A stretch of DNA of 64,000 bases from Bacillota bacterium (GTDB lineage: Bacteria > Bacillota > Clostridia > Oscillospirales > Ruminococcaceae): positions 1 to 64,000 of the forward strand of contig JAEXUW010000021.1 in the NCBI GenBank assembly GCA_023439835.1. The letters are read 5' to 3'. This document shows, piece by piece, positions 24,169 through 33,369 of this stretch (the first letter of the stretch is position 1; each line of letters starts with the position of its first letter). A program made the translations under genes and the position numbers. The notes below the pieces were generated by a model. That model saw only the letters and a program-made list of their open reading frames with translations, searched no databases and was not told the DNA's origin.

Positions 24169-25297
24169 AGGACATGCCCTTCTATCCGCATCATCGTCGG
24201 AGCGCTGGCTTCGATGCCCACCCAGTGCACGACTTTGTGAGAGTTACGAGGACAAAGGCAGCGATTACGCCGCCGAAGGCACCGACGCCCATACGCTCTG
24301 TGAGTATAAGCTTCGACAGGTGCTGGGTATGGAGGCCGAAGACCCAACTGAAAACCTCACCTGGTTCAATGAGGAAATGGCCGACTGCGCCACCGGCTAT
24401 GCCACCTATGTTCTCGAACAGGTGGAGGCTGCTAAGCAAACCTGCGCCGATCCTGTTGTCATGATCGAGCAGCGTGTAGACTTCTCCCGCTGGGTAGCAT
24501 CCGGCTTCGGTACCGCAGATTGCCTTATCATTGCAGACGGCACCCTTAAAATCATCGACTATAAGCACGGTCGTGGAATCATGGTCGATTCAACCGAAAA
24601 CCCTCAAATGCAGTGTTACGCCCTCGGTGCTCTGGAACTGTTCGACGGAATCTACGACATTGATACCGTTCGCATGACCATTTATCAGCCACGCCGCGAT
24701 AACATCAGCACATACGAGCTCTCGAAAGATGAACTTTACCACTGGGCAGACGAGGTACTAAAACCTACAGCCGACCTTGCTTTCACTGGTGATGGAAACT
24801 TCCTCTGCGGCGAATGGTGTGGCTTCTGTAAGGCAAAGCACGACTGCCGTGCCAGAGCTGACGCCAATATGGAGCTTGCCCGTTATGACTTCAAGCTGCC
24901 GCCGCTGCTTACAGACGAGGACATTGAAGATATCCTCTCAAAGGTCGATGACCTTGTCGCTTGGGCGGCGGACATCAAGGAATACGCATTGCAGCAGGCG
25001 ATCAGCGGTAAGGAGTGGTCCGGCTGGAAGCTGGTCGAGGGCCGCTCCAACAGGAAATATTTGAGTGACGCGGTTGTCGCCGATGTTGTTGAGCATGCTG
25101 GCTTCGACCCGTATGAGCGCAAAGTGCTCGGCGTCACTGCCATGCAGAAGCTGCTCGGTAAATCCCGCTTTGATGAACTTCTTGCGGACTACATTGAAAA
25201 GCCGCAAGGTAAACCAACGCTCGTGCCGGAGAGCGATAAGCGCCCGGCCATGAACACAGCCAAAAATGATTTTATGGAGGAAAACGATTATGAATAA
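24158..25297 (+). CDS. DUF2800 protein, RecB/Cas4-like PD-(D/E)XK nuclease
   Basis: 379 aa. It opens with LLSASSSERWLRCPPSARLC, typical of DUF2800. The nuclease core is seen in GFGTADCLIIADGTLKIIDY followed by KHGRGI (Asp and D-Y-K motif), then NPQMQCYALGAL. CGEWCGFCKAKHDC near residue 210 resembles the cysteine set of Cas4/AddB-like nucleases that bind an iron-sulfur cluster. It probably acts in phage recombination or replication with the ssDNA-binding protein encoded next. The ATG overlaps the upstream gene and its stop overlaps the next. Confidence 0.85.
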   Translation: MPPKGHALLSASSSERWLRCPPSARLCESYEDKGSDYAAEGTDAHTLCEYKLRQVLGMEAEDPTENLTWFNEEMADCATGYATYVLEQVEAAKQTCADPVVMIEQRVDFSRWVASGFGTADCLIIADGTLKIIDYKHGRGIMVDSTENPQMQCYALGALELFDGIYDIDTVRMTIYQPRRDNISTYELSKDELYHWADEVLKPTADLAFTGDGNFLCGEWCGFCKAKHDCRARADANMELARYDFKLPPLLTDEDIEDILSKVDDLVAWAADIKEYALQQAISGKEWSGWKLVEGRSNRKYLSDAVVADVVEHAGFDPYERKVLGVTAMQKLLGKSRFDELLADYIEKPQGKPTLVPESDKRPAMNTAKNDFMEENDYE

Positions 25298-25865
25298 CAA
25301 CACAAACAAAGTAAACAACCCCATGAAGGTTATTACCGGCCCCGACACCCGCTGGAGTTATGCGAATGTATGGGAAGCCAAGAGTATAAACGGCGGTACG
25401 CCAAAGTTCTCTGTCAGCCTTATCGTTCCCAAGTCTGACACAAAGACCGTCGCCAAGATCAGGGCTGCAATCGAAGCTGCATACCACGACGGCGAGTCTA
25501 AACTCAAAGGCAACGGCAAGTCTGTGCCTCCGGTGGCAGCACTCAAAATTCCTCTCAGGGACGGAGATTCTGAGCGTCCTGACGATCCTGTTTATGCCAA
25601 CGCTTACTTCATCAACGCAAACTCTGCCACTGCTCCCGGTATTGTCGATGCTGACCGCAATCCCATTCTGACCCGCTCCGAGGTTTACTCCGGCGTGTAC
25701 GGCAGGGCAAGCATCAGCTTCTATGCCTTCAATAGCAATGGAAACAAGGGAATCGCATGTGGTTTGAACAACTTGCAGAAGGTAAGCGACGGCGAGCCTC
25801 TCGGCGGCAAGACCAGTGCTGAGTCCGATTTCGCAACAGACGATGACGACGATTTTCTGAACTGA
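25290..25865 (+). CDS. DUF2815 protein, probable ssDNA-binding protein
   Basis: 191 aa from ATG 25290 (GGAGG at 25276-25280 supports this start over an upstream ATG in frame). DUF2815 proteins have a gp2.5-like OB fold. Visible features are VITGPDTRWSYANVWEAKS near the start, FSVSLIVPK, and the very acidic tail SDFATDDDDDFLN typical of single-strand binding proteins. It is placed between the DUF2800 nuclease and DNA polymerase. It should coat single strands during phage replication and recombination. Confidence 0.85.
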   Translation: MNNNTNKVNNPMKVITGPDTRWSYANVWEAKSINGGTPKFSVSLIVPKSDTKTVAKIRAAIEAAYHDGESKLKGNGKSVPPVAALKIPLRDGDSERPDDPVYANAYFINANSATAPGIVDADRNPILTRSEVYSGVYGRASISFYAFNSNGNKGIACGLNNLQKVSDGEPLGGKTSAESDFATDDDDDFLN

Positions 25866-25885
25866 GAAAGGAAGGGTGAAAAGCT

Positions 25886-26071
25886 ATGACAACCTTACAA
25901 ACCATCTTGTTGACCGTCCTTATTGCCATCTGGCTCTGCTTCAGCATTGTATTTCTGATCAATGCGATTCAGAGCGCAGTGTATGACCGCAAGCGTGAAA
26001 AGCGCGAAAAAGCACAGGCCGTCCGTGATAAGGAATACCATGAGCTGCGCATGAAGGAAATCAGCAAGTAA
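25886..26071 (+). CDS. small single-pass membrane protein
   Basis: 61 aa. One strong transmembrane segment (about residues 5-28: QTILLTVLIAIWLCFSIVFL) is followed by a highly charged cytoplasmic tail (DRKREKREKAQAVRDKEYHE). The function is unknown. AAAGGAAGG lies upstream of ATG 25886. It sits between the ssDNA-binding protein and polymerase genes, in the same direction. Confidence 0.65.
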   Translation: MTTLQTILLTVLIAIWLCFSIVFLINAIQSAVYDRKREKREKAQAVRDKEYHELRMKEISK

Positions 26072-26135
26072 CAGTATCTATGAGGGCGGCAGAGACATTC
26101 TTTGCCGCCTTCTTCTCAATAAAGGATGGTTGATT

Positions 26136-28076
26136 ATGAAAACACTCAGTATAGATATTGAAACCTATAGCAGCGCCAACCTCGCTAAGAGCGGAGTGTA
26201 CCGCTATGCTGAAGCGCCTGACTTTGAGATTCTTCTGTTCGGTTATTCCGTAGATGGTGGTTCTGTTCAGGTCGTTGACCTTGCCTGCGGCGAGAAAGTA
26301 CCGTCGGAAGTGATAAACGCGCTCACGGATGAAACGGTGACAAAATGGGCCTTCAATGCAAACTTTGAGCGGGTCTGCCTGTCGCATTTTCTTGGGCTGC
26401 CCACCGACGAATATATCAACCCTGCCTCGTGGAAGTGCTCCATGATATGGGCGGCTACAATGGGGCTGCCACTTTCGCTGGAAGGCGTCGGTTCGGTGCT
26501 CAAGCTGGATAAGCAGAAGCTCACCGAGGGCAAAGACCTCATTAAATACTTCTGCCAGCCTTGTGCTCCGACGAAATCCAACGGTCAGCGCTCCCGAAAT
26601 TACCCGTACCACGCGCCGGACAAGTGGTCGGCGTTCAAAAAATATAACGCCCGCGATGTTGAAGCGGAGATGTCTATTCAAGAAAAGCTTGCCATGTTTG
26701 CGGTGTCGGACAGCGTCTGGGATGAATATCGCCTTGACCAAGAGATAAACGACCGAGGTGTGGCTCTTGATATGACACTGGTGCAGGAGGCCATTTCTAT
26801 GGACGGTCGCTCCCGTTCTGAGCTCACCACCGCCATGAAGCACCTGACCGAGTTGGAAAATCCGAACTCTTTGCAGCAGATGAAACAATGGCTTGCTGAC
26901 AACGGCATGGAAACAGACACGCTCGGAAAAAAGGCCGTGGTTGAGCTTATGAAAACAGCATCCCCGGAGCTTTCAGATGTTCTCTCCCTCCGTCAGCAAC
27001 TTGCCAAATCGTCTGTACGAAAGTATCAGGCGATGCAAAACGCAGTCTGCTCCGATGGTCGCGCCCGTGGGATGTTTCAGTTTTATGGAGCCAATCGCAC
27101 AGGACGCTGGGCAGGCAGGCTCATACAGATGCAAAACCTGCCACAGAACCATTTGGAGGATTTAGCTGAAGCTCGCGCCCTTGTTCGCTGCGGCGACTTT
27201 GATGCGCTGGAAATGCTCTACGAAGATGTGCCGGACACGCTGTCGCAGCTCATTCGCACAGCATTTGTTCCAAGAACCGATGCGAAGTTCATCGTTTCCG
27301 ACTTCAGCGCCATCGAAGCCCGAGTGATCGCATGGCTCGCCGGTGAACAGTGGCGGCAGGACGTGTTTGCCAAAGGCGGCGACATCTACTGTGCCTCAGC
27401 CAGTCAGATGTTCAAGGTGCCGGTTGAGAAGCATGGCATCAATGGCCATCTGCGGCAGAAAGGCAAAATCGCCGAACTCGCCCTTGGTTATGGCGGCTCG
27501 GTCGGTGCGCTCAAAGCAATGGGCGCTCTTGAAATGGGTCTTGCTGAAGATGAGCTCCCTCCGCTCGTTGACGCATGGCGGCAGTCCAATCCGCGCATCG
27601 TGAAATTCTGGTGGGACGTTGACCGCGCCGCTATGGAGGCTGTTCGTCACAAGCATACCAATGAAACCCATGGAATCGTTTTTACCTGCCGGAGCGGGAT
27701 GCTGTTCATCACACTTCCATCTGGTAGGCAGCTCGCCTATGTAAAGCCGCGCATCGGTGAGAACAAGTTCGGCGGCAGTTGCATTACTTACGAAGGCGTC
27801 GGCGGCACGAAGAAATGGGAGCGGCTGGATTCTTATGGGCCGAAGTTCGTGGAAAATATCGTTCAAGCCACGGCCCGCGACATACTTTGTTACGCTATGC
27901 AGACGCTCCGGTGCTGTTCCATTGTCATGCATATCCACGACGAAGTGGTAATTGAAGCCAATCCACGCATGTCGCTGGATGCTGTCTGCCAGCAGATGGG
28001 TCGGACGCCGCCATGGGCAAAAGGACTGCTACTCCGTGCCGATGGATACGAGACAGCTTTTTATAAAAAAGATTAA
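26136..28076 (+). CDS. phage family A DNA polymerase with 3'-5' exonuclease domain
   Basis: 646 aa from ATG 26136 (a TTG two codons upstream is less likely). The exonuclease Asp and Glu are in LSIDIETYSS at the N-terminus, with WAFNANFERV and YNARDVEAE as further exonuclease motifs. Polymerase motif A is VSDFSAIEARVIAWLAGE (about 388-404), motif B is RQKGKIAELALGYGG (about 440-454), and motif C is MHIHDEVVIE near residue 610. There is no 5'-nuclease domain, as usual for phage Pol A. It is the replicative polymerase of the prophage. Confidence 0.93.
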   Translation: MKTLSIDIETYSSANLAKSGVYRYAEAPDFEILLFGYSVDGGSVQVVDLACGEKVPSEVINALTDETVTKWAFNANFERVCLSHFLGLPTDEYINPASWKCSMIWAATMGLPLSLEGVGSVLKLDKQKLTEGKDLIKYFCQPCAPTKSNGQRSRNYPYHAPDKWSAFKKYNARDVEAEMSIQEKLAMFAVSDSVWDEYRLDQEINDRGVALDMTLVQEAISMDGRSRSELTTAMKHLTELENPNSLQQMKQWLADNGMETDTLGKKAVVELMKTASPELSDVLSLRQQLAKSSVRKYQAMQNAVCSDGRARGMFQFYGANRTGRWAGRLIQMQNLPQNHLEDLAEARALVRCGDFDALEMLYEDVPDTLSQLIRTAFVPRTDAKFIVSDFSAIEARVIAWLAGEQWRQDVFAKGGDIYCASASQMFKVPVEKHGINGHLRQKGKIAELALGYGGSVGALKAMGALEMGLAEDELPPLVDAWRQSNPRIVKFWWDVDRAAMEAVRHKHTNETHGIVFTCRSGMLFITLPSGRQLAYVKPRIGENKFGGSCITYEGVGGTKKWERLDSYGPKFVENIVQATARDILCYAMQTLRCCSIVMHIHDEVVIEANPRMSLDAVCQQMGRTPPWAKGLLLRADGYETAFYKKD

Positions 28077-28157
28077 AAGGTTTCGTCCAAAGTGGGCTTT
28101 TTGTTCCAGTTAGATTTAGAGGTGGGCAAAAAGTCCGCCGTGAAAGGAGTGTTCCTA

Positions 28158-28583
28158 ATGAGTATAGACAAATACAACAGTGAGGGCTATTACGACCCAA
28201 CTGCCTATGAAGCAATGTCCATTATTGAAAAAGAGGAACGGGCGCTTCGAGCATTCCGGCCTATCATATATATTTGCTCTCCATTTTCAGGAGATGTGGA
28301 AGATAACGTGAAGGCCGCGCAGGGCTACAGCCGATATGCCGTGGACAATGGCTACATTCCAGTCGCACCGCACCTGCTGTTCCCACAGTTTCTAAACGAT
28401 GATAATCCCGCCGAGCGCCAGCTTGGGTTGTTCTTCGGAAACGCCCTGATGAGCAAATGCTCAGAGGTATGGGTGTTCGGCAGCATTATTTCGGCTGGTA
28501 TGGAGGCTGAAATCAAAAGGGCCAAGTGGAAGAACTACCGTTTGCGCTACTTTACCGAAAACTGCGAGGAGGTGCAGGTTTGA
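28158..28583 (+). CDS. DUF4406 / nucleoside 2-deoxyribosyltransferase-like protein
   Basis: 141 aa from ATG 28158, backed by AAAGGAG at 28143-28149. YICSPFSGDVEDNVKAAQGY with VDNGYIPVAPHLLFPQFL matches DUF4406, a fold close to nucleoside deoxyribosyltransferases. The late SEVWVFGSIISAGMEAEI is also typical. Its role may be nucleotide handling during phage growth. The repeated TTCGTCCAAA motif lies just upstream at 28081. Its TGA overlaps the ATG of the primase gene. Confidence 0.8.
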   Translation: MSIDKYNSEGYYDPTAYEAMSIIEKEERALRAFRPIIYICSPFSGDVEDNVKAAQGYSRYAVDNGYIPVAPHLLFPQFLNDDNPAERQLGLFFGNALMSKCSEVWVFGSIISAGMEAEIKRAKWKNYRLRYFTENCEEVQV

Positions 28584-30856
28584 TGTTCACCATTTATCAT
28601 TCTGATTTTATCGGCAACCCCGGCAATTGCTCCTATCCTCACAAGGTGGAAATTACCGATTCAGCATCACTGGCCGCTACGGTCGGTCGAGACTATGTGT
28701 GCGCAGAGTACAAAAACAACTATCGAAACGGCGATAACTTCATAGGCAGCGACTGCCTGCCGGTGGACTGTGATAACGACCACTCGGAAAACCCTGAAGA
28801 TTGGATGCTGCCAGCCGATGTTATGGAGGCGTTTCCCGGTGTGACCTTTGCCGTTCACTACAGCCGGTCCAATATGCGCGAAAAGAACGGTAAACCCGCT
28901 CGGCCGAAGTTTCACGTTCTTTTTCCCATCGACCACATAGCAGACGCAACTTGCTACAGCGATATGAAGAAGATGGTCAACGCCATCTTTCCGTATTTTG
29001 ACACCAAGGCGCTGGATGCTGCTCGTTTTTTCTTCGGTACCAATTCGCCGGAGGTTGAGATTTACGAAGGCAGCATGAACTTAAGCGAATTTTTGGAAGG
29101 CGACGATTTCGATGTGGATATGACCAGTGGTCTTCGTGCAAATCAGGTCATTCCCGAAGGAAGCCGTAACGCCACTATGTCCCGCTTCGCCGGTCGCGTC
29201 ATTAAAAAGTATGGTGATGGTGACGCCGCTTACCAGTGTTTTCTGGAGGAAGCCGCAAAATGCTCTCCGCCGCTTGGGGAGCAGGAGCTATTTACCATCT
29301 GGCACAGCGCCCAGCGGTTCTATGCAAAGGTACAACAGCAGGACGGGTATGTACCGCCGGAGGTGTATAACGACCCATCTTCATATAAACCCGGCGATTA
29401 CTCGGACGTCGGACAGGCGGAAGTGCTGGCAAAATACTTCTCCGGTGAATTGCGCTACTCTCCGGCTACGCACTTCATCCGATACAACGAGCACTATTGG
29501 CAGGAAAGCGAACCCGGCGCACAAGCCGTCGCCCATGAGCTGACCCGTCGCCAGCTCACGGAAGCCACGAAAGACCTGCAATCGACGATAAAACTGCTGA
29601 CGGAAAACGGCGGTCAGGAAATCGTCGAGAATACCTCCAAGGCAAAAGCCGAGTCACTTATGAACGATGCACAGCTTGAAGCATATCGGGATTTTCTTGC
29701 AGCCAAAGCATATCAGTCCTTCGCCATTCGTCGCCGGGATTCCAAGAATATCACTGCGACGCTTAAGGAGTCGCACCCAATGCTGGAAATATCACCGCGT
29801 GACCTCGATGCCGACTGCTTTCTAATGTGCACACCTGGTGCTACTTACGATCTACGGAAAGGCATGTCTGGAGCCAGAGAACATTCGCCGGAGGATTTTA
29901 TCACCAAAATGACCTCGGTCTCGCCTAGCAACAAGGGCGAACAGCTTTGGCTGGACAGCTTAAACCTCATCTTCTGTGGTAATCAGGAGCTAATTGACTA
30001 TGTGCAGATGATTTGCGGTCTCGCTGCTATCGGTAAGGTTTATGTGGAAGCTCTGATTATTGCCTATGGCGGCGGGCGCAACGGCAAGTCCACGTTCTGG
30101 AACGCTGTATCCCGCGTGCTCGGTCTCTATAGCGGCAATATCTCCGCCGATACGCTGACGGTCGGATGCCGCAGAAACATCAAGCCAGAGATGGCCGAGG
30201 TCAAGGGCAAGCGGCTGCTCATTGCGGCTGAAATGCAGGAAGGCGCAAGGCTTAATGATTCTACTGTCAAGCAGCTTTGCTCCACAGATGATGTTTTTGC
30301 CGAAAAAAAATACAAGGACCCATTCAGCTTCACGCCATGTCACACGCTGGTCCTCTATACCAACCACCTGCCGAAGGTCAGCGCCTCTGATGACGGTATC
30401 TGGCGCAGGCTGATTGTCATTCCATTTGATGCCAAGATTGAAGGCAGCAGCGATATCAAGAACTACGGCGAGTACCTATATCAGAACGCCGGTGAAAGCA
30501 TTCTAGCGTGGATTATTGATGGTGCCAAAAAAGTCATTGCGCTGGATTACAAAATTCCGGTACCGGAATGTGTGCAGAAAGCCATTGCGGAGTACCGGGC
30601 GCAAAACGACTGGTTTGGCCATTTTCTTGAGGACAAATGCGAGCTTGATGCGAGTTTTCGAGAGAGCTCCAGTGCACTGTATCAGTCGTATCGGAATTAC
30701 TGCATTGACACCAACGAGTATATCCGCAGCACGACAGATTTCTATTCCGCGCTGGAGGCTGCCGGGTATGGACGTATCAAGGTGAAAAACAAGCGGTTCT
30801 TTACAGGACTGAGGCTAAAAATCGACGACGGAGATTTTGAGGATTTCCTGAACTGA
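28583..30856 (+). CDS. P4-type phage primase-helicase
   Basis: 757 aa from ATG 28583 (GAGGAGGTG at 28567-28575). The N-terminal region resembles an archaeo-eukaryotic-type primase (LPVDCDNDHSENPEDW, PKFHVLFPIDH). The C-terminal SF3 helicase has Walker A AYGGGRNGKSTFWNA, Walker B LLIAAEMQEG and the sensor region LVLYTNHLPKVSASDDGIWR. This is the origin-opening and priming enzyme of many Clostridia siphophages. It is translationally coupled to the DUF4406 gene (TGATG). Confidence 0.9.
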   Translation: MFTIYHSDFIGNPGNCSYPHKVEITDSASLAATVGRDYVCAEYKNNYRNGDNFIGSDCLPVDCDNDHSENPEDWMLPADVMEAFPGVTFAVHYSRSNMREKNGKPARPKFHVLFPIDHIADATCYSDMKKMVNAIFPYFDTKALDAARFFFGTNSPEVEIYEGSMNLSEFLEGDDFDVDMTSGLRANQVIPEGSRNATMSRFAGRVIKKYGDGDAAYQCFLEEAAKCSPPLGEQELFTIWHSAQRFYAKVQQQDGYVPPEVYNDPSSYKPGDYSDVGQAEVLAKYFSGELRYSPATHFIRYNEHYWQESEPGAQAVAHELTRRQLTEATKDLQSTIKLLTENGGQEIVENTSKAKAESLMNDAQLEAYRDFLAAKAYQSFAIRRRDSKNITATLKESHPMLEISPRDLDADCFLMCTPGATYDLRKGMSGAREHSPEDFITKMTSVSPSNKGEQLWLDSLNLIFCGNQELIDYVQMICGLAAIGKVYVEALIIAYGGGRNGKSTFWNAVSRVLGLYSGNISADTLTVGCRRNIKPEMAEVKGKRLLIAAEMQEGARLNDSTVKQLCSTDDVFAEKKYKDPFSFTPCHTLVLYTNHLPKVSASDDGIWRRLIVIPFDAKIEGSSDIKNYGEYLYQNAGESILAWIIDGAKKVIALDYKIPVPECVQKAIAEYRAQNDWFGHFLEDKCELDASFRESSSALYQSYRNYCIDTNEYIRSTTDFYSALEAAGYGRIKVKNKRFFTGLRLKIDDGDFEDFLN

Positions 30857-30864
30857 TGGACTAT

Positions 30865-30963
30865 GGGGTAACCTCGATAAAGGTCTTATACAAAAAGTCT
30901 CTTAAGACCTTAAAAAATAAGTCTAAGAAAAGTTTTAGAAATGACGTGCGCCGAGGTTACCCC
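30865..30963 (+). ncRNA. predicted three-way-junction structured RNA element
   Basis: A perfect 12-bp outer stem, GGGGTAACCTCG (30865-30876) with CGAGGTTACCCC (30952-30963), encloses two further hairpins. These are AAGGTCTTA/TAAGACCTT (30880-30888 with 30903-30911, 14-nt loop) and TCTAAGA/TTTTAGA (30922-30928 with 30933-30939, AAAG loop, one G-T pair). Nothing in the gap codes for protein. It lies 8 bp after the primase stop and 30 bp before the VRR-NUC start. It matches no RNA family I know. Confidence 0.55.
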
Positions 30964-30993
30964 TCCTAAAAATCCCTGATGGAGCGTGAAAAT

Positions 30994-31275
30994 ATGCGAG
31001 AAAAAGCAATTGAGAAAAAACTGGTTCAAGCAGTTAAAGCAGTTGGCGGTATCGCACCGAAGTTCACAAGTCCTGGCTTTGACGGTATGCCCGACCGCAT
31101 CATACTTTTACCGGGTGGACACATGGGTTTCGTGGAAGCGAAGGCTCCCGGTGAAAAGCCGAGACCGCTGCAACTGGCAAGACACAGATTACTACGAGGG
31201 CTTGGTTTCAGAGTCTATGTTTTGGATGACGAACGGCAGATTGGAGAAATTCTTGATGAAATACGAACCACATAA
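30994..31275 (+). CDS. VRR-NUC domain nuclease
   Basis: 93 aa. A compact VRR-NUC (PD-(D/E)XK) domain: FTSPGFDGMPDRIILLPGG supplies the Asp, and MGFVEAKAPGEKPRPLQ has the E-x-K. Homologs next to a phage SNF2-type helicase are thought to form a Holliday-junction or flap nuclease unit. ATG 30994 is preferred over ATG 30979 because GGAG at 30983-30986 is well spaced. It overlaps the helicase start by 20 bp. Confidence 0.88.
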   Translation: MREKAIEKKLVQAVKAVGGIAPKFTSPGFDGMPDRIILLPGGHMGFVEAKAPGEKPRPLQLARHRLLRGLGFRVYVLDDERQIGEILDEIRTT

Positions 31276-32623
31276 CTATCAAAAATACGCCATCGGCTAC
31301 ATCGAGGAACACCCCATTGCCGCCGTTTTGTTGGATATGGGTCTTGGCAAGACGAGCATCACGCTGACGGCGCTGAATGATCTGTTGTTTGATAGCTTCG
31401 AGGCGCACCGCATTCTTGTGATCGCCCCACTGCGAGTGGCACGGGACACATGGCCAACTGAAGCAGATAAGTGGGACCACCTGCAGAACCTCATCTGCTC
31501 CGTGGCAGTCGGCACCGAAGCAGAGCGCCGTGCGGCACTGATAAAACCAGCCGACATTTACATCATTAACAGAGAAAACGTCCAATGGCTCATTGAGGAA
31601 AGCAAGCTGCCGTTCAACTTTGACACTGTCGTGGTCGACGAGCTGTCCTCCTTTAAAAACTACCAAGCAAAGCGCTTTCGGTCGCTGATGAAGGTGCGGC
31701 CCGCGGTAAAGCGGATCATCGGATTAACCGGAACGCCAAGCAGCAATGGCCTCATGGATTTGTGGGCTGAGTTCCGACTGCTGGATATGGGCGCTCGCCT
31801 CGGACGGTTCATCAGCCACTACCGGCTTGACTACTTCATGCCCGACAAGCGCAACGGGCAGGTCATCTTCAACTACAAACCGTTGCCCGGAGCCGAGCAA
31901 CGGATCTATGACAAAATCTCTGACATCACCATCTCTATGAAGTCAACCGATCTTTTGAGAATGCCGAAGCTGATCAGCAGCGAGTATACTGTCCACCTCT
32001 CCGATGATGAGCGCCAACGTTATGATGATCTGAAAAACGATCTCGTACTGCAGTTCCCGGATGGCGACATCACCGCTGCAAATGCTGCTGCTCTCACCGG
32101 GAAGCTGTGCCAGATGGCAAACGGCGCGATATATACCGACGACGGCGAGACCCTTACCATCCATGAACAAAAGCTGGACGCACTGGAGGATATCATCGAA
32201 GCCTCTGGTGGCAAGCCGCTTCTTGTGGCCTATTGGTTTAAGCATGACCTTGCCCGGATCACTGAGCGGCTGCACAAGCTCCATGTCCCGTTCTCCAAGC
32301 TGGACAGCGCCGAGAGCATACGCCGCTGGAACACCGGTGAGCTGCCCGTGGCACTAATCCACCCCGCCTCCGCCGGTCATGGGCTGAACCTTCAAAGCGG
32401 CGGCTCCTGCATCGTCTGGTTTGGGCTGACCTGGTCACTGGAATTATATCAGCAGACCAACGCCCGTCTGTGGCGGCAGGGCCAGAACGCCGAAACGGTT
32501 GTGGTGCAGCACATCATCGCCAAAGGCACTATTGACGAGCGAATTCTGAAGGTGTTATCCAAGAAGGACAGCACTCAAGCCGCCCTGATCGATGCCGTTA
32601 AGGCCGAAGTCTCAGTAAACTGA
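31256..32623 (+). CDS. SNF2-family DEAD/DEAH helicase
   Basis: 455 aa from ATG 31256, with TTGGAGAA just upstream; the frame continues a further 90 codons upstream, but that part is only the shadow of the VRR-NUC gene. Walker A is LLDMGLGKTSITLTAL, the DEAH-equivalent is VVVDELSSFKN, and GLTGTPSSNGLMDLW and LIHPASAGHGLNLQSGG are motifs III and V; ARLWRQGQ is motif VI. It probably cooperates with the adjacent VRR-NUC nuclease in phage recombination or replication restart. Confidence 0.92.
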   Translation: MKYEPHNYQKYAIGYIEEHPIAAVLLDMGLGKTSITLTALNDLLFDSFEAHRILVIAPLRVARDTWPTEADKWDHLQNLICSVAVGTEAERRAALIKPADIYIINRENVQWLIEESKLPFNFDTVVVDELSSFKNYQAKRFRSLMKVRPAVKRIIGLTGTPSSNGLMDLWAEFRLLDMGARLGRFISHYRLDYFMPDKRNGQVIFNYKPLPGAEQRIYDKISDITISMKSTDLLRMPKLISSEYTVHLSDDERQRYDDLKNDLVLQFPDGDITAANAAALTGKLCQMANGAIYTDDGETLTIHEQKLDALEDIIEASGGKPLLVAYWFKHDLARITERLHKLHVPFSKLDSAESIRRWNTGELPVALIHPASAGHGLNLQSGGSCIVWFGLTWSLELYQQTNARLWRQGQNAETVVVQHIIAKGTIDERILKVLSKKDSTQAALIDAVKAEVSVN

Positions 32624-32694
32624 GATAGCAAATCTGAGACAATCAACGACAATCCGTGCCAATCCGAGAGAAATAAAAATCGGAGGTACAGATT

Positions 32695-32892
32695 ATGAAC
32701 AACCCCTATGAGAACCTTGCAAACGCCATTGTGCTGCAGGCCGTGAAGGATTACCGGCTTCACAACGACGAGCATGAGCTTGCCAGCATTGAGCGTTTCT
32801 TCCGCTCCGGCTGGTTCGGCGTGTTGACCGGCCTTGACCCGGAGCTGCTGATCTCCAAGCTGAGAAAGGAGAAGGTGTGCTATGACTACTAA
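32695..32892 (+). CDS. small conserved phage protein (65 aa)
   Basis: A helical, acidic-basic protein of unknown function: NPYENLANAIVLQAVKDYRL then ELASIERFFRSGWFGVLTGL and DPELLISKLRKEK. Proteins of this form often precede DUF1492/ArpU-type regulators in Firmicute prophages. ATCGGAGG precedes the ATG. Its end overlaps the next gene by 11 bp, so the pair is probably coupled. Confidence 0.7.
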   Translation: MNNPYENLANAIVLQAVKDYRLHNDEHELASIERFFRSGWFGVLTGLDPELLISKLRKEKVCYDY

Positions 32893-33316
32893 AACCTACC
32901 TTTCTCAGGCGCGTTACCTTGATATGCGTATCAAGTCAAAGCTCCAGCAAATTGATTCACTGAACGAGCTGGCAACAACCTGTACGTCAGTGCTGACCGG
33001 TATGCCCCGCAATCCCAACGGTTCAACCTCCCGCATGGCAGACGCCATTTGTAAAATTGTTGACCTGCAGAATGAAATCAACCGTGACATCGATAAGCTG
33101 GTTGACCTAAAGAAAGAAATCATGGGCGTCATCAAAGCGGTATCCAACCCGGAACACCAGACCCTTTTGGAAAAGCGTTATCTCTGTTTCCTATCTTGGG
33201 AGAAAATTGCTGTGGACATGGGTTATGACCTGCGGTACACACATAAGCTCCACAACTGGGCACTGGAGGAATGTAGCATTCCCGCTTCGCCGGAAGTGGA
33301 CACGAAAAGACACTGA
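32882..33316 (+). CDS. DUF1492/ArpU-like late transcription regulator
   Basis: 144 aa. The N-terminal coiled coil (KSKLQQIDSLNELATTCTSV, DLQNEINRDIDKLVDLKKEI) is followed by a sigma-region-4-like HTH around residues 95-130 (LLEKRYLCFLSWEKIAVDMG, RYTHKLHNWALEE). The layout matches the DUF1492/ArpU/RinA group that switches on late genes in Gram-positive phages. It is the last early gene and is separated from the packaging genes by a TATAAT and a terminator, which fits the role. Confidence 0.8.
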   Translation: MTTKTYLSQARYLDMRIKSKLQQIDSLNELATTCTSVLTGMPRNPNGSTSRMADAICKIVDLQNEINRDIDKLVDLKKEIMGVIKAVSNPEHQTLLEKRYLCFLSWEKIAVDMGYDLRYTHKLHNWALEECSIPASPEVDTKRH

Positions 33317-33369
33317 AAGACACCTGCCACTTATGATAGTATTATAATCAGAAAAGCAGAATGAAGATG

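Noticed and set aside
24158..24568. DUF2800 protein as a CRISPR Cas4
   Set aside because: The nuclease and cysteine pattern is Cas4-like, but there are no cas genes or arrays, and the order with the ssDNA-binding protein and polymerase is a standard phage replication module.
26061..26888. 275-codon - strand frame opposite the DNA polymerase gene
   Set aside because: It is antisense to the conserved polymerase exonuclease region; the product has no family resemblance.
30986..31255. 90-codon N-terminal extension of the SNF2 helicase frame
   Set aside because: It overlaps the VRR-NUC gene in another frame and reads as nonsense; ATG 31256 has its own ribosome-binding site and starts at the normal helicase N-terminus.
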